Assembly: GCF_014529535.1 (NCBI RefSeq)
Contig: NW_023503375.1
Coordinates: 2,666,001 to 2,730,000 of the forward strand
Length of the DNA stretch: 64,000 nt
Direction of reading: 5' to 3'
Origin: Bradysia coprophila
Lineage: Eukaryota > Arthropoda > Insecta > Diptera > Sciaridae
Part shown: piece by piece, positions 46,510-58,299 of the stretch
Numbering within the stretch: the stretch's first letter is position 1
Layout: each line of letters begins with the position of its first letter
The notes under the pieces: model-generated
What the model saw: the letters and a program-made list of their open reading frames with translations, nothing else
What the model was told of the DNA's origin: nothing
Database searches by the model: none
Position numbers and translations under genes: made by a program

Positions 46510-47285
46510 TACCGAGTTTGGTGTAGCGCTAACGGTTTCTATAGAGTTGATAGTGTTCGGTGAATATTATAGCATGAATGTTGGAAAAGTATTTCAACAC
46601 CACAAGTCCTTCGCTGCACTCGAATTCACATGACTTTTTCCGTATTTCCTACTGACGCGGACGACTTTGTGTTTGAAAAGTTGATGCATAAAGTCGAAGC
46701 AAATCGTCGAAAACTTCTTCCAGAAATGTTTTCTGTCATTCATATTGTTGTTGGGTCTTTAACATTCAAAATGTTGACCGGCGACAGAATAGTCTCATGA
46801 CCAATCAAGAACACATGTGGGTCGCATGTGGCGCTATAAATGGATATGTAGACTGTTATTGAAAACGGCGTTGAGTAATTAACTCTGTTTAGTGTTCCCT
46901 TATATGTACCAAGACATATGTTCAGATTAACGAAGTAAAAGATTTTGCAACAAACACGAGGTGATGCAAAGTAACTGTAGCTACACATAGCAAAGCGAAC
47001 GAGACGCAATTCAAACTTTTCTTTTGTTCTTCTGTCAAGTTTGACAATATGACAGACGAAAAATTTGAATAAGGTCTCTTTCAAATTGCTTTGTGTAAGG
47101 TAAAGTATAGTTTCCACTTAAAAAGAGCACTCCATTTAGCCTCCGTCTACATGACAGTTGTAAAATAGAACAAAAGAACTGTCCCGCAAACGGAGTGGAA
47201 ATTGAATTTATTTCAATTTTTTACTCCGTTTACGTGACAGTTCCTTTGTAATTGGTTAAAAATTACTCAAGTTATCGTGACCTCA
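46510..47285. other. Intergenic, no gene supported
   Basis: A minus-strand frame of 125 codons (46740-47117) has no recognisable domain. Around 47120-47250, GCCTCCGTCTACATGACAGT and ACTCCGTTTACGTGACAGTT form a loose repeat. Confidence 0.4.
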
Positions 47286-47286
47286 A

Positions 47287-47604
47287 CGACGTTTTGTTAC
47301 CCACATTTAACGTTTTTCATAGCATTTCATACATTTTCAATCACAGTGAACCTTTTTGTTACCCACATTTTTCGGTATTTTCTGGTGTAAGACCCTGACT
47401 TTCAGTCAAGGGAATCAATAAATTTTAATCAAATCATTTTGTACACAACAAAGCACATGGAAGGTGAATTTGCCACATAAATGTACAGAATACTTTGGAT
47501 GCAGTGTTTTGACCACCATGTAATTAATCAAATATTATTCCCTTGACTGAAAGTCAGGGTCTTACACCAGAAAATACCGAAAAATGTGGGTAACAAAAAC
47601 GACG
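47287..47604. mobile_element. Foldback MITE with TGTTACCCAC ends
   Basis: CGACGTTTTGTTACCCACAT on the left pairs with ATGTGGGTAACAAAAACGACG on the right. A second internal pair is about 60 bp long and nearly perfect (TTTTCTGGTGTAAGACCC / GGGTCTTACACCAGAAAA). No coding capacity. Confidence 0.75.
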
Positions 47605-47758
47605 ATAGTTGACTATCAAATTTGATAATTGACTAACAACTTGATAGTTGACTAACAACTTGATAGTTGACTATCAAATTTGATAGTTGACTAACAACTT
47701 GATAGTTGACTATCAAATTTGATAGTTGACTATCAAGTTGTTTGTCATTTATCAAGTA
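47605..47758. repeat. Self-complementary minisatellite TTGATAGTTGACTATCAA
   Basis: Seven to eight units of about 20 bp alternate TTGATAGTTGACTATCAAAT with TTGATAGTTGACTAACAACT. It is directly attached to the right end of the foldback MITE. Confidence 0.8.
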
Positions 47759-47759
47759 G

Positions 47760-49350
47760 GTAGTTTTTTACTCCATTTATAAGCACATCTTACGCCAGCA
47801 AAATGCCTGTTATCAAATTAGCACACTTTGATTAAAAAGTTAAATTTTTACAGGCAATATAAGATGAATTATCTCAACTAATTTTTGAAGTTTTTTTATA
47901 AATACATGGAATTAAATGAATCAAAGAGAATATTGTAAAAATTTTACGAGTGTGAAGTTTTTTTAATCCCTTTACCCTTATAGAGTGGTACCAATTTACC
48001 GAAAATATTGGTAAACTGAGTTATTTTTAATGATGAAACAAAAACTAATTAAGTACATTTTTTACCATGTCACCATGTGAAGGTATATTAAGTACAGGGG
48101 AACTTCCTTTTTTACGCAAAAGTGTAAGAGACGAATATCTATCGCACTTTTTTATTTTGTGAATTTTGTGCATCTACTCTGATGTACCAAAAATGCAATC
48201 AAACAGAATAATAGACAGCTCATACGAGTGGGAAGTTTACGGCCAGAGCAAAGCGAGGGTCGTAATCTACACGAGTCATATTTTATTTATGATTTGAGGT
48301 TGATTGAAAATCTTGAAAATTGAAAATTTTAAAGAAAATTGAGAGCTCAAAAAGTGGTCAAAAATAATTCCACCTTACCCTCGATGAGAGAAAACCAAGA
48401 AAAAAAAAATTTGTCAAATTTTACTGTCATTTGCGTGGAGTCATTAATATAGTAAATTGTAGCACGACAACATTTAAATAATCCGCGACACAAGAATAGT
48501 TCACAGCACAACACAGAGATGGAGCAACTTACACATGACATTTGGCAGAAACATCTGGAACTTAATGACAACGACGAAGATCGGCCATATTGGAATTCTG
48601 CCTATATAAGAAGCGTCGCTGCCTACTCACTCTCATTCTGTTTTGTACCACGGTGCACTCGCCTTACACTTAGACAGTGCCATGATCACGAATAAAGAAT
48701 CAAATTGTAAAGTGGAGGATTGTTTCATTTAGAAAGTCAGTTCTACTCTTTGACAGTGAATACGCCTTACATTTAGACTGTTCCGTCAAATTGTACGAAC
48801 TGGCCAACGATTAAGTACCCGCTCATCGTTGCCCCTCTACAAAATATATTATGTAATAAATGTGACAAGTTTTCATGAATACGTCAAAGATACATTTAGA
48901 AAAGTGTCAGTCAAGGGACCTGACCCGTCCAAAAGGTGGAACCTAGTTTTTTTAAACACTTTTGATGTTATTAATATTAATTGCTGAACTATTTACTACC
49001 TCAAAACACCAAAACATTGTCCATTAATAATTCTTTTGTCAATAAAAACCCTAATTTATGCCACACCGATCTTACGCTTCTCTTAAGAAATGTACAATTG
49101 TTTACTGAGATGGTGCACTGGTTGCATTTTATGTTTATATCAAATAAATAAGCTAAACATAATAATCCCATGATTTTCATGACAAAATTAATCTTTAGGA
49201 TCTAAAGATCAATTAGAACGTTAATTTGTGTATTTTTACTTGTAATTATTTTCCAAAACTGATAAAATATGTAACCGGTCAGTTACTACTGCACGGTCAG
49301 CTACTACATCACTTACCTTAGCTAGATTAGTAACAGATTTAATGTGAATG
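47760..49350. other. Intergenic with LTR-like promoter stretch
   Basis: No gene. At 48600-48780 a TATATAAGAAGCGTCGCTGCC stretch, GCCTTACACTTAGACAGT (repeated at 48768 as GCCTTACATTTAGACTGT) and AATAAAG resemble the promoter and polyadenylation region of an LTR. No TG...CA borders or duplication could be fixed. An imperfect hairpin with an AGAGCAAAGCGAG loop lies at 48228-48290. Confidence 0.35.
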
Positions 49351-49356
49351 TGGCGA

Positions 49357-49681
49357 CCCAAGTAGCATTTCAGAAAAAATAACTTATTCGTTAGAATAAC
49401 GTTGTAGCAACGTTGTCACAACGGTTTTGCAACCGTTGTTGCCCGGTTATAGTTTAACCTAGGTCAATTAACCGTTGGATAACAGTTAAACAACGAAAAA
49501 GTTAAAAATTTAAGGTAGAGCAACTATAATTTTTAACTTTTTCGTTGTTTAACGGTTATCCAACGGTTAATTGACGTAGGTTAAACTATAACCGGGCAAC
49601 AACGGTTGCACAACCGTTGTGGCAACGTTGCTACAACGTTATTTTAACGAATAAGTTATTTTTTCTGAAATGCTACTTGGG
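49357..49681. mobile_element. 325-bp near-perfect palindromic MITE
   Basis: The ends are CCCAAGTAGCATTTCAG and CTGAAATGCTACTTGGG. The arms of about 145 bp pair almost throughout (AATAACTTATTCGTTA, CAACGTTG and GGTTATAGTTTAACC on both sides). The loop is about 25 bp near 49510-49535. Confidence 0.85.
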
Positions 49682-49912
49682 GATAGATTCGCCGCTTTCA
49701 TAGTGCAAAAAACGGAATTGAAATCTAAAAACATAGCTAACGCCGACCCGTACGAAACACCTATTCGTATCAAAAGCCTTTAATGTGAAACTCTTCATTT
49801 CTCTTACTTCATTTTCTTCTCTGCTGAAAAACTATTCTCCCTTTAAAATCACTTACATTATCCACTCTTTGCCTTGTTATCATATACAACTAAATTGCCG
49901 GAGGCAATATAG

Positions 49913-50951
49913 ACAGCCCCGTACGAAGACAAATTTCATAAATTTCTATTTAAGCAGCTATATACCGCTATATTTAACTATATTTCACTATAAATAAACA
50001 TTTCACAGATCAATATATGCTATTATATAGCTCTATATGCCTGTATATAGCTCAATATAGGTATATATAGATGTCCGTATATGGAATCCCTGAAACCCCA
50101 CACACATAACAAATTATTTCCATGTTAACAGAAACTCTCTAAGTATCATTTTTCCCAATATATTTCTATTTTACTAAAATCCAATATGGCCGCCGGCAGC
50201 CATTTTGTTAGGAGACCGGAAATAGTACCGACGCTTTACATTCGTTAATACCTTTCAAACAAAAAAAAATTCATGAAATTCGGTCAAAATTTACTCGAGA
50301 TATTGTCAAAATACACCACGTTCACTGTACTTCCGAGTAGCCAGATAAGAGCTCACTTCAAGAGACCTAGCTCACGCTCCGGAGAACAAATTTTCAAGAC
50401 CTTTTTTTTCCTGATTGGTACGGTCAATACCTATCTAATAAAGCTAAAACAGACGAAATATGTTCAAATGTGGCCGACCTACAAGCAAAAACTGCTTGCC
50501 GCCCTGTGCCTGTTTCACACCAAGGGGTCTAACTCACGAGTCGGTCATCCGATTTCCATAAACTTTTTTTTTTGTCGATCGGTATTGTAAATACCTTTTA
50601 TTTGACGTATCACTTACAAGTTTAACGTTTAAATGTCCGGAGATATCTTCGAAAAACCGTAAAGCACTTATTGGGCCACAGCTCGGGAGGGGTCGATCCA
50701 AAATCACTCATCTTCGAACTTAGCCTGTCTTTTGACATTACCGAACGGGAAAAAAAAGAATTTTCAAAATCGGATGCGTTTTACTCAAGGTATCGTGCAG
50801 ACAGACAGACGGACAGACGGACATTTTTTTTTTCGCGGATCTGGCATCTCTAGACAAGCACAATAGGTTTCCCCTTACTCAGGGAGTCCACTTCGACGTG
50901 TTACAAACGTATGCGTAAACCTATAAGACCCCAGTACTTCGTACGGGTCTA
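49913..50951. mobile_element. TTAGCCCCGTACGA element, copy 2
   Basis: The right end TTCGTACGGGTCTAA, the CGACGTGTTACAAACG box, the GACAGACGGACAGACGGACA run with poly-T, and AATTTACTC motifs match copy 1. The left end is CAGCCCCGTACGAAG at 49913; GACCCGTACGAA at 49745 is an alternative. No coding capacity. Confidence 0.65.
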
Positions 50952-51001
50952 ACAAACTGAAATTTCCTGCGTAGGATTTTTTTTTTTACAAAATCTTCAT
51001 C

Positions 51002-51205
51002 CACGGCAGAGTAAAGTAAGCCAGGCAGGAGCGCTTGATTTGGCTAGGGACCTGAATTATCTAGTGGCCTTATTTTTGCGAATAAAATTAATTCAGCTTT
51101 CAGTCAGTGTTCATTTGAGATCATTGTGTATCACAGTGTATCAGGCCTCTTATTTGACGTTTCAAAAATGAACTGCTCCTGCTTGGTTTATTTTACTCTA
51201 TCGTG
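51002..51205. mobile_element. MITE with 7-bp duplication, copy 1
   Basis: The ends are CACGGCAGAGTAAAGTAAG and TTTATTTTACTCTATCGTG. CTTCATC flanks both sides (50995-51001, 51206-51212). The subterminal GGCAGGAGCGCTTGATT and CTGCTCCTGC are complementary. A second copy is at 52395. Confidence 0.85.
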
Positions 51206-51212
51206 CTTCATC

Positions 51213-52390
51213 GCTTTAGATTTACATCCTCAACGCACTTCGTGCTAAATAAACGTGTCCAGTGTCCATTCCAATTTTTAATGGAAATAATTTCCAATTT
51301 CTCATGACGTCCGATAAATTCTTGGCTAACATCCGATAAATTAGAAAAGACAAATCGAAAGTACGTGCCATTTATGAAATTTCAGTCAGACAAACAAGTC
51401 TACTATAATTAAAAACAAAAATGTGATAAATTAATGGTTAAAAGGACAGTGTGTGAGGAAGAGGGTGAGTGAACAGCAAAAGGAGTTTGCCTTGCATATA
51501 TATTTTCATGTTTGTTTACTCACACGATGCTCATATACTATGTTCATCTATATTGTTAGACATTATATAGCTATAGCGCACACAATATATCCTATCGAAA
51601 TATTCATATTTCATGTCAACGAACATATTGACTTTTGTTTCATTATTGACCACACACTACATAGCACAAAATTAATATGAATTATTATCAATGGGATAAG
51701 AAAATTTATGGCTTTCTTGTGTTTATGAAAGTCCATCCATAACGTTCGTATGTGTGACATATGGTCGGTCATTAACGCCGGCTATATTTTAACTACTCAG
51801 ATATGGTTTTTATAAATGAATAATGTTAAATTCAATGGTCGGGAACTGTTTACCATGCAAGCAATTTATTTTCATTTATACAATTTCGGTTGATTATCAG
51901 CAAGAAAGATGTACGAGCAGCCTTAGGAGATTATCGAGCTTACGATGTTTACTTATTTTGAATTTTGTGTGCATAACCAGTGTTTCTCGAAATGTTTTAA
52001 GCAAATCAATTACCCCCATGCAAGATAAATTGTTTATTGATGGTCTATCGCACCTTTACGTCGATTGGAAATCCGATAATTTTGTATTGAACCGATTTTC
52101 ATAAACCTTATTTTCTCTGAATAATAACATTGAAACAAGAACGAAATAGTTATTTGTGTATCTGTTTTGGACGACTGTTTTTAGTGCGAGTGAGAAAGTG
52201 CCTAAAATCAATCGTCCAAAATAGATACTCAAAACATTTTTCATGTTAGGGGTCGAAAACCCGAGAAAAATATCAAAACTCCCTCATTTTCAGCTCCGAC
52301 ACATGCAAACAGAATTTTCAAGAGAAGCCTCGTCGACACAGTAGTCTCATAAATTAGGTTTAAAAAGAGGGGATTATTTTTCGTTAAAAA
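51213..52390. other. Intergenic, no gene supported
   Basis: AT-rich; frames to 93 codons without recognisable features. Confidence 0.45.
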
Positions 52391-52394
52391 TAAT

Positions 52395-52596
52395 CACGAC
52401 AGAGTAAAGTTAACCAGGCAGGAGCGCTGATTTGACTAAGGACCTGAATAATCTAGTAGCCCTATATTTTTTGTGAACAAAATTTTTCAATTTATGTCAG
52501 TGTTCATTTGAGTTCATTTTTATCCAGTGTATTAGGTCCCTTATTTGACGTTTCGAAAATGAACCGCTCCTGCCTGGTTTATTTTACTCTGCCGTG
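52395..52596. mobile_element. MITE with 7-bp duplication, copy 2
   Basis: The ends are CACGACAGAGTAAAGTTAAC and TTTATTTTACTCTGCCGTG. AAATAAT flanks both sides. The interior aligns along its whole length with copy 1 at 51002-51205. Confidence 0.85.
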
Positions 52597-52599
52597 AAA

Positions 52600-55150
52600 T
52601 AATCTGTTCTAGTGTTTGGTTCAATGCTATGTTGGTAAAAAAAAGGTTCTCGAGCCCCAAAAATGAAAGTTTTGTCGCAGTACCTTCGGAAAAACTTGAC
52701 CAAACTTTTTTCTGTTTCCAGAGGTTCTCAGCAATAAATTCTTTCCAGTAATGTCTTTTCGAGGTCTTTCAAGACTGTTGTGTTAACAAAATCAGATAAT
52801 TTTCCTCCAGCCTACGATTTTGCATTAACTGGAGTAAAATCGAAAAAATAAAGTTACAGCGGATGCCATGGCCTTAATAGCCAAACATCTACTTCGATGG
52901 GAAATACAGAAACTTTCACAAAATTGTCAAATTGAGTATGCTTCCCTTGCAAGAGCCGAATTCCTTTCGCACCCTCCGTCTTTCGAAGAAAGACTCTTCG
53001 GAACGACAAACAGAGCAATAGCTTGCCCATCACATACAGTGACAAAAAAGTAGAAAGAAAAGCTGTTTTGACCTCGAGAACTAGCGGCGGTCATAGGTCA
53101 GAGTGGACTGGCCATCTTCAGTTGCTTCCGATAACCTCTTACACAAGACAGCAGCAAAGCTTTCCATGAACAAATGTAGGATAGTTTGCATTGAGACATT
53201 GCCATCTGCTGATGGAAACTACTTTCTGCTTTCTGAATACCCACTTGCTTAACCTGAGACGAAAAGCTCAGAAAGTACTTTGGTATGCAGAAAATGATGC
53301 TCCCTAGTCCACTCCAAAGTAGACTAACATTAAGTTTCTTACGAAAACCGTAACAAAATTTGATTTGATTCGAAACATTTTATTTATCAAAAGATTACAG
53401 AATTTACAAAACCAAGTAATCAGACTGATAAAATCATTACGGTGCCAACATCGATTAACTGTGATGTAGCACGAAGAAGCAAACCGGAAGTGGAAGCAAC
53501 CCAGTCGACCCGTCAAAATTGCAATCCACCTTATGCTTGTAGTACGAAAATAGACCCCCAAACAAGTTGTAACCAGCAAGAGAGTTAAAATCACTGAAAG
53601 AGTAAATGTGGTGGTATTCGGTATTGCCGTACAAAAATAACGAAACAAAATCAAGAGACTTCTTAAATTAATATCGAGGAGAAATGTAAAGGTAAAAGGG
53701 ATACAACAAGCTTTATTTACACAATCTGATATTGTATTCCGAAGTTACATTCCTAAGGTTATAAACAAAACAAACCCATCCATCCGAGGTTAGAATTCAC
53801 AATGAAGAGCAGCACTATAAATCTAGGGTAGCCGCTGTACTTTAGTACGTATGGGAGTGCTTACACTTTATTTTTAACAAGAACGAAGCTACAACTCACC
53901 TCACAGTACTAAACCATCTAACCAACAGATAGTTTATATTTTCAATAAGCACGTTACAGTCTGTTTAAGCGTAATAATGCGCTATTGAATGTAAGGATAT
54001 TTACTTCTGTATATTTACAAGTATTTTCCGTAAACAGCAGGAAATAATACGATAAACGCGTTCATACACATCAATCATCGATGATGTTGTGAAGCATAAA
54101 CCAAAATGTTCTGTTCATAAGAACTCCCATTTTCTCATCCATTTATACACAGAAAAAAGCAAAAGAAAAGCAAAGAGATAAACGCTAACACGAAAACAAA
54201 AACGAAAAACTTATTTTCCAACATCATTTTCTTGTTGCAAACTCCACTGTAAAGTAAATCGCAGAGATATAGTCAGACATTTGCACAAACATCATTTATG
54301 CTTTTCTGGGAAATTATTTTGCAATTTTATATGAAGAACTATTTTTATGCACATCTAAGTGATTTTTGATTCTAGCAGTTTACCCAACCGAAAGTCTTTA
54401 CAAACATTTGTTTGAAGGTAAAAATGAACGATCAGCAAACTGCAGCAAAAAAACACAGAGTCGAGTTTATGTTTCCACTCTTGTTCCTTTTTTTTATCTC
54501 TCACTGATGCTGTCGGATAGAAAGTCAATGCGAAATAGTAAAATATCCTTGATGCAATATGATGTCACTCGAACAATTTTCACTGATTTATGGCGTAAGT
54601 TTCGGAAAGTTTTGTCAACATGACACCTTTTTGAACCGACAGACAGGTACGGAAGGAAAATAATAAAAGATTAAAATCATAAAAATGTTGCGTTGCCAAG
54701 GTTATGCTAATTCAAACTGCAATATAATCTCAATGTCGGCGATTTGAGTGATTGATTCAACATTGGTATGATTTAAGCTTAAAAAATTACTTGCAGAAGT
54801 TGCAGAAGCCCCGGAGCCCCCATATTTTAGGTAGTGCCACATGCAGGTGTCACATTAGCAAAACTCTTTGCTTTGTAACATAAATTTTCTATTTTCTAAA
54901 AAAATTTTTCGACTTTTTGCTAGATTTTATTTAACTAACATTTCGCGGCCGAACAAACTTTTGATTCCGTGAAAAATTAAAATTTTTAATTATTTTGAAA
55001 ATTCTCAGAATTTTTCAATAATTTTAAGAATTTAAGAAAGTTTAGGAATTCTTAGAGTTTTAAGAATTTTAAGTATTTCTTAGAACTCATTCTTTAAATT
55101 CGTAAATTACAGAAATTTTTGAGAATTTCTAAGAATTTTAAGAGCTTTTA
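52600..55150. other. Intergenic, no gene supported
   Basis: No domain-bearing frame. An AATAAA on the minus strand near 53715 could end a transcript, but no coding exon can be tied to it. 54880-55150 is a simple AT-rich tract of AATTTTAAGAATTT-like words. Confidence 0.45.
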
Positions 55151-55155
55151 AAGAA

Positions 55156-56076
55156 TTAAGAATAACTCAAGACATCCGTTCCATTGCATCTTTCTCGCAC
55201 TATACTTTTCCAGTCGTCCGGCGGTATGATTAGACTTAAATTTGGTAAACATGTAGTGCCATACAATTGAACTGTAAGTTGGCTAAAGTTTCCATCGAAA
55301 GCTGTGTCACTGATGTAAACCAACGGGTTAAACATTAACTGCAAAGTACGCATTAAGTCATTGTTTAAGAAGAGTGGTGACTCAATGCTCCTAATGTTAT
55401 TTGAGTGCATCAGGACCGTTTTGAGCGATGGTAGGTCATCAAAACACCCGGTCGGTATGAATTCAATTTCATTTGAACTGAGACTTAGCCATGCCAGTAA
55501 TTTCTTGTTTTTGAACCAAGAGATATCGATGGTTTTGATTTTATTGGACGACAAATTCATAACCACTAACGAGTCCAGTGGGTCGAAGGCATCACGTTCA
55601 ATTTTCTCAAGGTCACTGTATGTGATAGAAAGATGTTGAAGCCTTCTGAAGCCCACGAAAGTCGAGCTTTGCAACGATTGTATTTTCGTGTGTCCAGCCC
55701 CCACTACGAACAGATTCGGAAATCGTTCTCCAATTCTATCGGGAAGGAAAAACAAATCCGTCTCATTCCAAATACTGAAGTCATTCACCAAGTGATCGTC
55801 GCCAGTTGATGAGATCGAAATGTTGGGTGCATCAACGATTTGATCTTCTATTTTACACAGCATGTAGTGTTCGTCTTCATAGAAGCCAATGTCTTGTTTT
55901 TTTATGGTACATGTTAACGTTCCAAACGAATTAGCGGTTTGGGTGAACAAAATAACTAGATAAATGATAACAAACAATAAAGTAGCAAGTAGTAAAATAG
56001 TGAAAAAAATTGGAAGCGTCCGCGACGAACAAATGGGACGTCGTATTTTATTTTCTGATTTTTTTTCGATGGACAT
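55156..56076 (-). CDS. Membrane-anchored small LRR protein
   Basis: 306 aa from the ATG at 56076, no intron. A short basic cytoplasmic N-terminus is followed by a long hydrophobic segment (FFTILLLATLLFVIIYLVIL, residues about 28-50) with no signal-peptidase site evident, so a type II membrane protein is likely. Then comes a Cys-bearing N-cap (LTCTIKK ... MLCKIEDQ), the conserved DHLVNDFSIWNETDLFFLPD, and about six leucine-rich repeats (DSLVVMNLSSNKIKTID, LLAWLSLSSNEIEFIP, SLKTVLMHSNNIRSIE) with a C-terminal Cys cap (WKSIVRERCNGT). The two genes to the right, on the other strand, are close paralogues that have signal peptides instead. Role unknown; extracellular ligand or pathogen recognition would be a guess. 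Confidence 0.85.
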   Translation of the reverse strand: MSIEKKSENKIRRPICSSRTLPIFFTILLLATLLFVIIYLVILFTQTANSFGTLTCTIKKQDIGFYEDEHYMLCKIEDQIVDAPNISISSTGDDHLVNDFSIWNETDLFFLPDRIGERFPNLFVVGAGHTKIQSLQSSTFVGFRRLQHLSITYSDLEKIERDAFDPLDSLVVMNLSSNKIKTIDISWFKNKKLLAWLSLSSNEIEFIPTGCFDDLPSLKTVLMHSNNIRSIESPLFLNNDLMRTLQLMFNPLVYISDTAFDGNFSQLTVQLYGTTCLPNLSLIIPPDDWKSIVRERCNGTDVLSYS

Positions 56077-56569
56077 TGTGCAACAACTGAAATTTCAAAA
56101 TTTACATTTCGGATTAACTGTTTCCTATAATATTCCACGCTCGGATAAGATAATTTTTATCACATGAAGTCGTTCAAAATGTCGAAGAACATTTTATGTA
56201 AAAATTTGTTTGTTTAGTGATGCTTTTACCACAAACTGGCCACGAGTTAGGAAGTTTGGTGATTTCAACTATGATTCGCTTAACTTGTCCGTGTGCAAAT
56301 CGGTATAGTGTTAGAGTCCCACTGTCGCCATGGCCTGATGAGATATGGTATTTTTGAACTGCCTATTAATGTAGAACGTCGAAACACGTATTTAGGATTT
56401 GTGCATTTAGAGACCTCACTAACAGTCTCTTGCAGCCAATAACGAGTGCAGTCTGGACCATCAAAAATAGTCCCTGGTCTGGACCATCGGCTTAACGTGA
56501 CTTCTGAACGCCTAGAAGTATGTAAATACTCTGTGAGGTGCGTAATTGATATCTCGCCTAAATGTAGTT

Positions 56570-56640
56570 TAGGCATTATGTATTCATCGTATTCAGTGTG
56601 ACGAGTCATACGAGTCGTACGAGTCGTACGAGTCATTCAG
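56570..56640. repeat. GAGTCGTAC microsatellite
   Basis: Four to five copies of ACGAGTCGTACGAGTCAT-like words lie between diverging LRR genes. Confidence 0.7.
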
Positions 56641-57032
56641 TGTGTACATTTTTACTCAAACATAATGCCATTGTGAGGTAACTTGTGAATGACACCTAAA
56701 TTTCATTAGTCGTCAGTTGACGTAATTTAAGATAAGACTTAAAACGGAATTAGAATTAAGTCTTCAAGTCCATTCACATGATATAACTATTCAGCCTTCG
56801 TCTGCAAAATTTTGACTTTAGACTACATTTTACTGATTAAGCCATATTTTGAACTTTCTACTCTTGCAACCAAACAACATGTGACGGCTGGTTTTGGTTT
56901 GGAAATGGAGAAAACGGTAATCTTATCTTAAGTTACTGTGAGGGCGAGTTCACATGTTACATACGCATAAACGCGGTGCCTTTTGAGGGCATCGTTCTAA
57001 AACTTGTCAAATGTCAACTGACCAGAGAAAAC

Positions 57033-57211
57033 CAGAGAGATGCTAATATGACGAGTGGGACGTCGTTTCGACGGATAGAGGTAATATGTCGAATGACAGC
57101 TGGTTTTTTGAGAGAGAATTCAATACATTTTCTATCGACCAAATTCAAAATCATGCGATATATTCCCTCTATCCGTCGAAACGACCCAGTCGCAATATTA
57201 GCATCTCTCTG
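57033..57211. mobile_element. hAT-type MITE, 179 bp, 8-bp duplication
   Basis: The ends are CAGAGAGATGCTAATAT and ATATTAGCATCTCTCTG, and the repeats extend inward about 50 bp (GTCGTTTCGACGGATAGAGG / CCTCTATCCGTCGAAACGAC). GAGAAAAC flanks both sides (57025-57032, 57212-57219). An 8-bp duplication and CAG ends fit hAT. Confidence 0.88.
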
Positions 57212-57420
57212 GAGAAAACAAGTAACGCTGTGCAGACACCACAAGGCGGTGATTGAACGCAACGCCACCTATTATCATTTGTCTGCCCAATGACTAACAG
57301 ACGACCAACAAATCTTGACAGGTTACGTTAAACTGCACCCCAAAATGTACATGAATACTTTTTAGCACTTGTGGACGACCCCTTGACTGTGTGATGTTAT
57401 CTTAACGTATGTTGGATATA

Positions 57421-57432
57421 AGTTTCAGTTGT
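57421..57432 (+). promoter_or_regulatory. Initiator of LRR gene 2
   Basis: TTTCAGTTG resembles the arthropod TCAGT initiator, with +1 at about 57427, 29 bp before the ATG. The other LRR copies have TTTCATCTTTCAGT at the same place. An upstream TTATCTTA (GATA-like) is shared by all three. Confidence 0.5.
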
Positions 57433-57455
57433 GATTGTATGTTTATTAAGAGAAA

Positions 57456-58295
57456 ATGCCTGTTGTGCCACTGTGGGCGCTTCTGACATTATTTACCGCG
57501 TCTGTCAATAAGATCGAGAGTTCTTCAGCATCTTTAACATGTACAATAAGTAAAAATCACCTCAACTTTCACGAAGACAACCACTACGTACTGTGCAAAA
57601 TAGAAAATCAAACCGTTAATGCAACGAACATTACAATTCGATCAACTGGCGAAGATCACTTAGTAAATGACTTCAGTATTTGGAATCAGACAAATTTGTT
57701 TTTCCTTCCCGACAGAATTGGAGAACGATTTCCAAATCTATTCACAGTGGGCTGCGGATACACGAAAATAAGATCGTTGCAAAGATCAAATTTCCTTGGC
57801 TTTACACGACTTCGAGACGTTATTGTAACGAACAGTGACCTTGAGAATATTGAGCATGGCGCCTTTGATCCACTGGTATCGTTAGTGATCATGGACTTGT
57901 CAAATAATAAACTTAAACGAATCAGTCGCTCATGGTTCAAAAACAAGAACTCACTGGCATGGCTAAACTTCAATTCGAATGAAATTGATGTCATACAAAC
58001 CGGGTGTTTTGATGACCTACCATCACTCGAAACATTACTGTTGACCTCTAATAAAATAAGGAGCATCGATTCACCACTCTTCGTAAACAACAAATCGATG
58101 CGTACTTTTCACTTAATATGGAACCCCTTAGTTTTCATCAGTGACACGGCTTTCAGTGGAAATTTCACCAAACTTCAAATTTCGTTGCACTCTACCTCAT
58201 GCTTCCAACACCACTATCCAATTCTCACCATACCACCGGACAACTGGCAAAGCATTGTACGAGAAATATGCAATGGAACGAACGTTTCAAATTGA
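57456..58295 (+). CDS. Secreted small LRR protein, gene 2
   Basis: 279 aa, one exon. Signal peptide MPVVPLWALLTLFTASVNKI, N-terminal Cys cap (LTCTISKNHLNF ... VLCKIENQ), the family motif DHLVNDFSIWNQTNLFFLPD, about six LRRs (SLVIMDLSNNKLKRISRSWF, LAWLNFNSNEIDVI, LETLLLTSNKIRSI) and a C-terminal DNWQSIVREICNGTN. Several N-glycosylation sequons (NATN, NQTN). AATAAA at 58339 is a plausible polyadenylation signal. Very similar to the gene at 59317; a tandem duplicate. Confidence 0.88.
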   Translation: MPVVPLWALLTLFTASVNKIESSSASLTCTISKNHLNFHEDNHYVLCKIENQTVNATNITIRSTGEDHLVNDFSIWNQTNLFFLPDRIGERFPNLFTVGCGYTKIRSLQRSNFLGFTRLRDVIVTNSDLENIEHGAFDPLVSLVIMDLSNNKLKRISRSWFKNKNSLAWLNFNSNEIDVIQTGCFDDLPSLETLLLTSNKIRSIDSPLFVNNKSMRTFHLIWNPLVFISDTAFSGNFTKLQISLHSTSCFQHHYPILTIPPDNWQSIVREICNGTNVSN

Positions 58296-58299
58296 GAGT

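Noticed and set aside
53304..53654. 116-codon hydrophobic minus-strand frame
   Set aside because: No start context, domain or splice support; probably chance.
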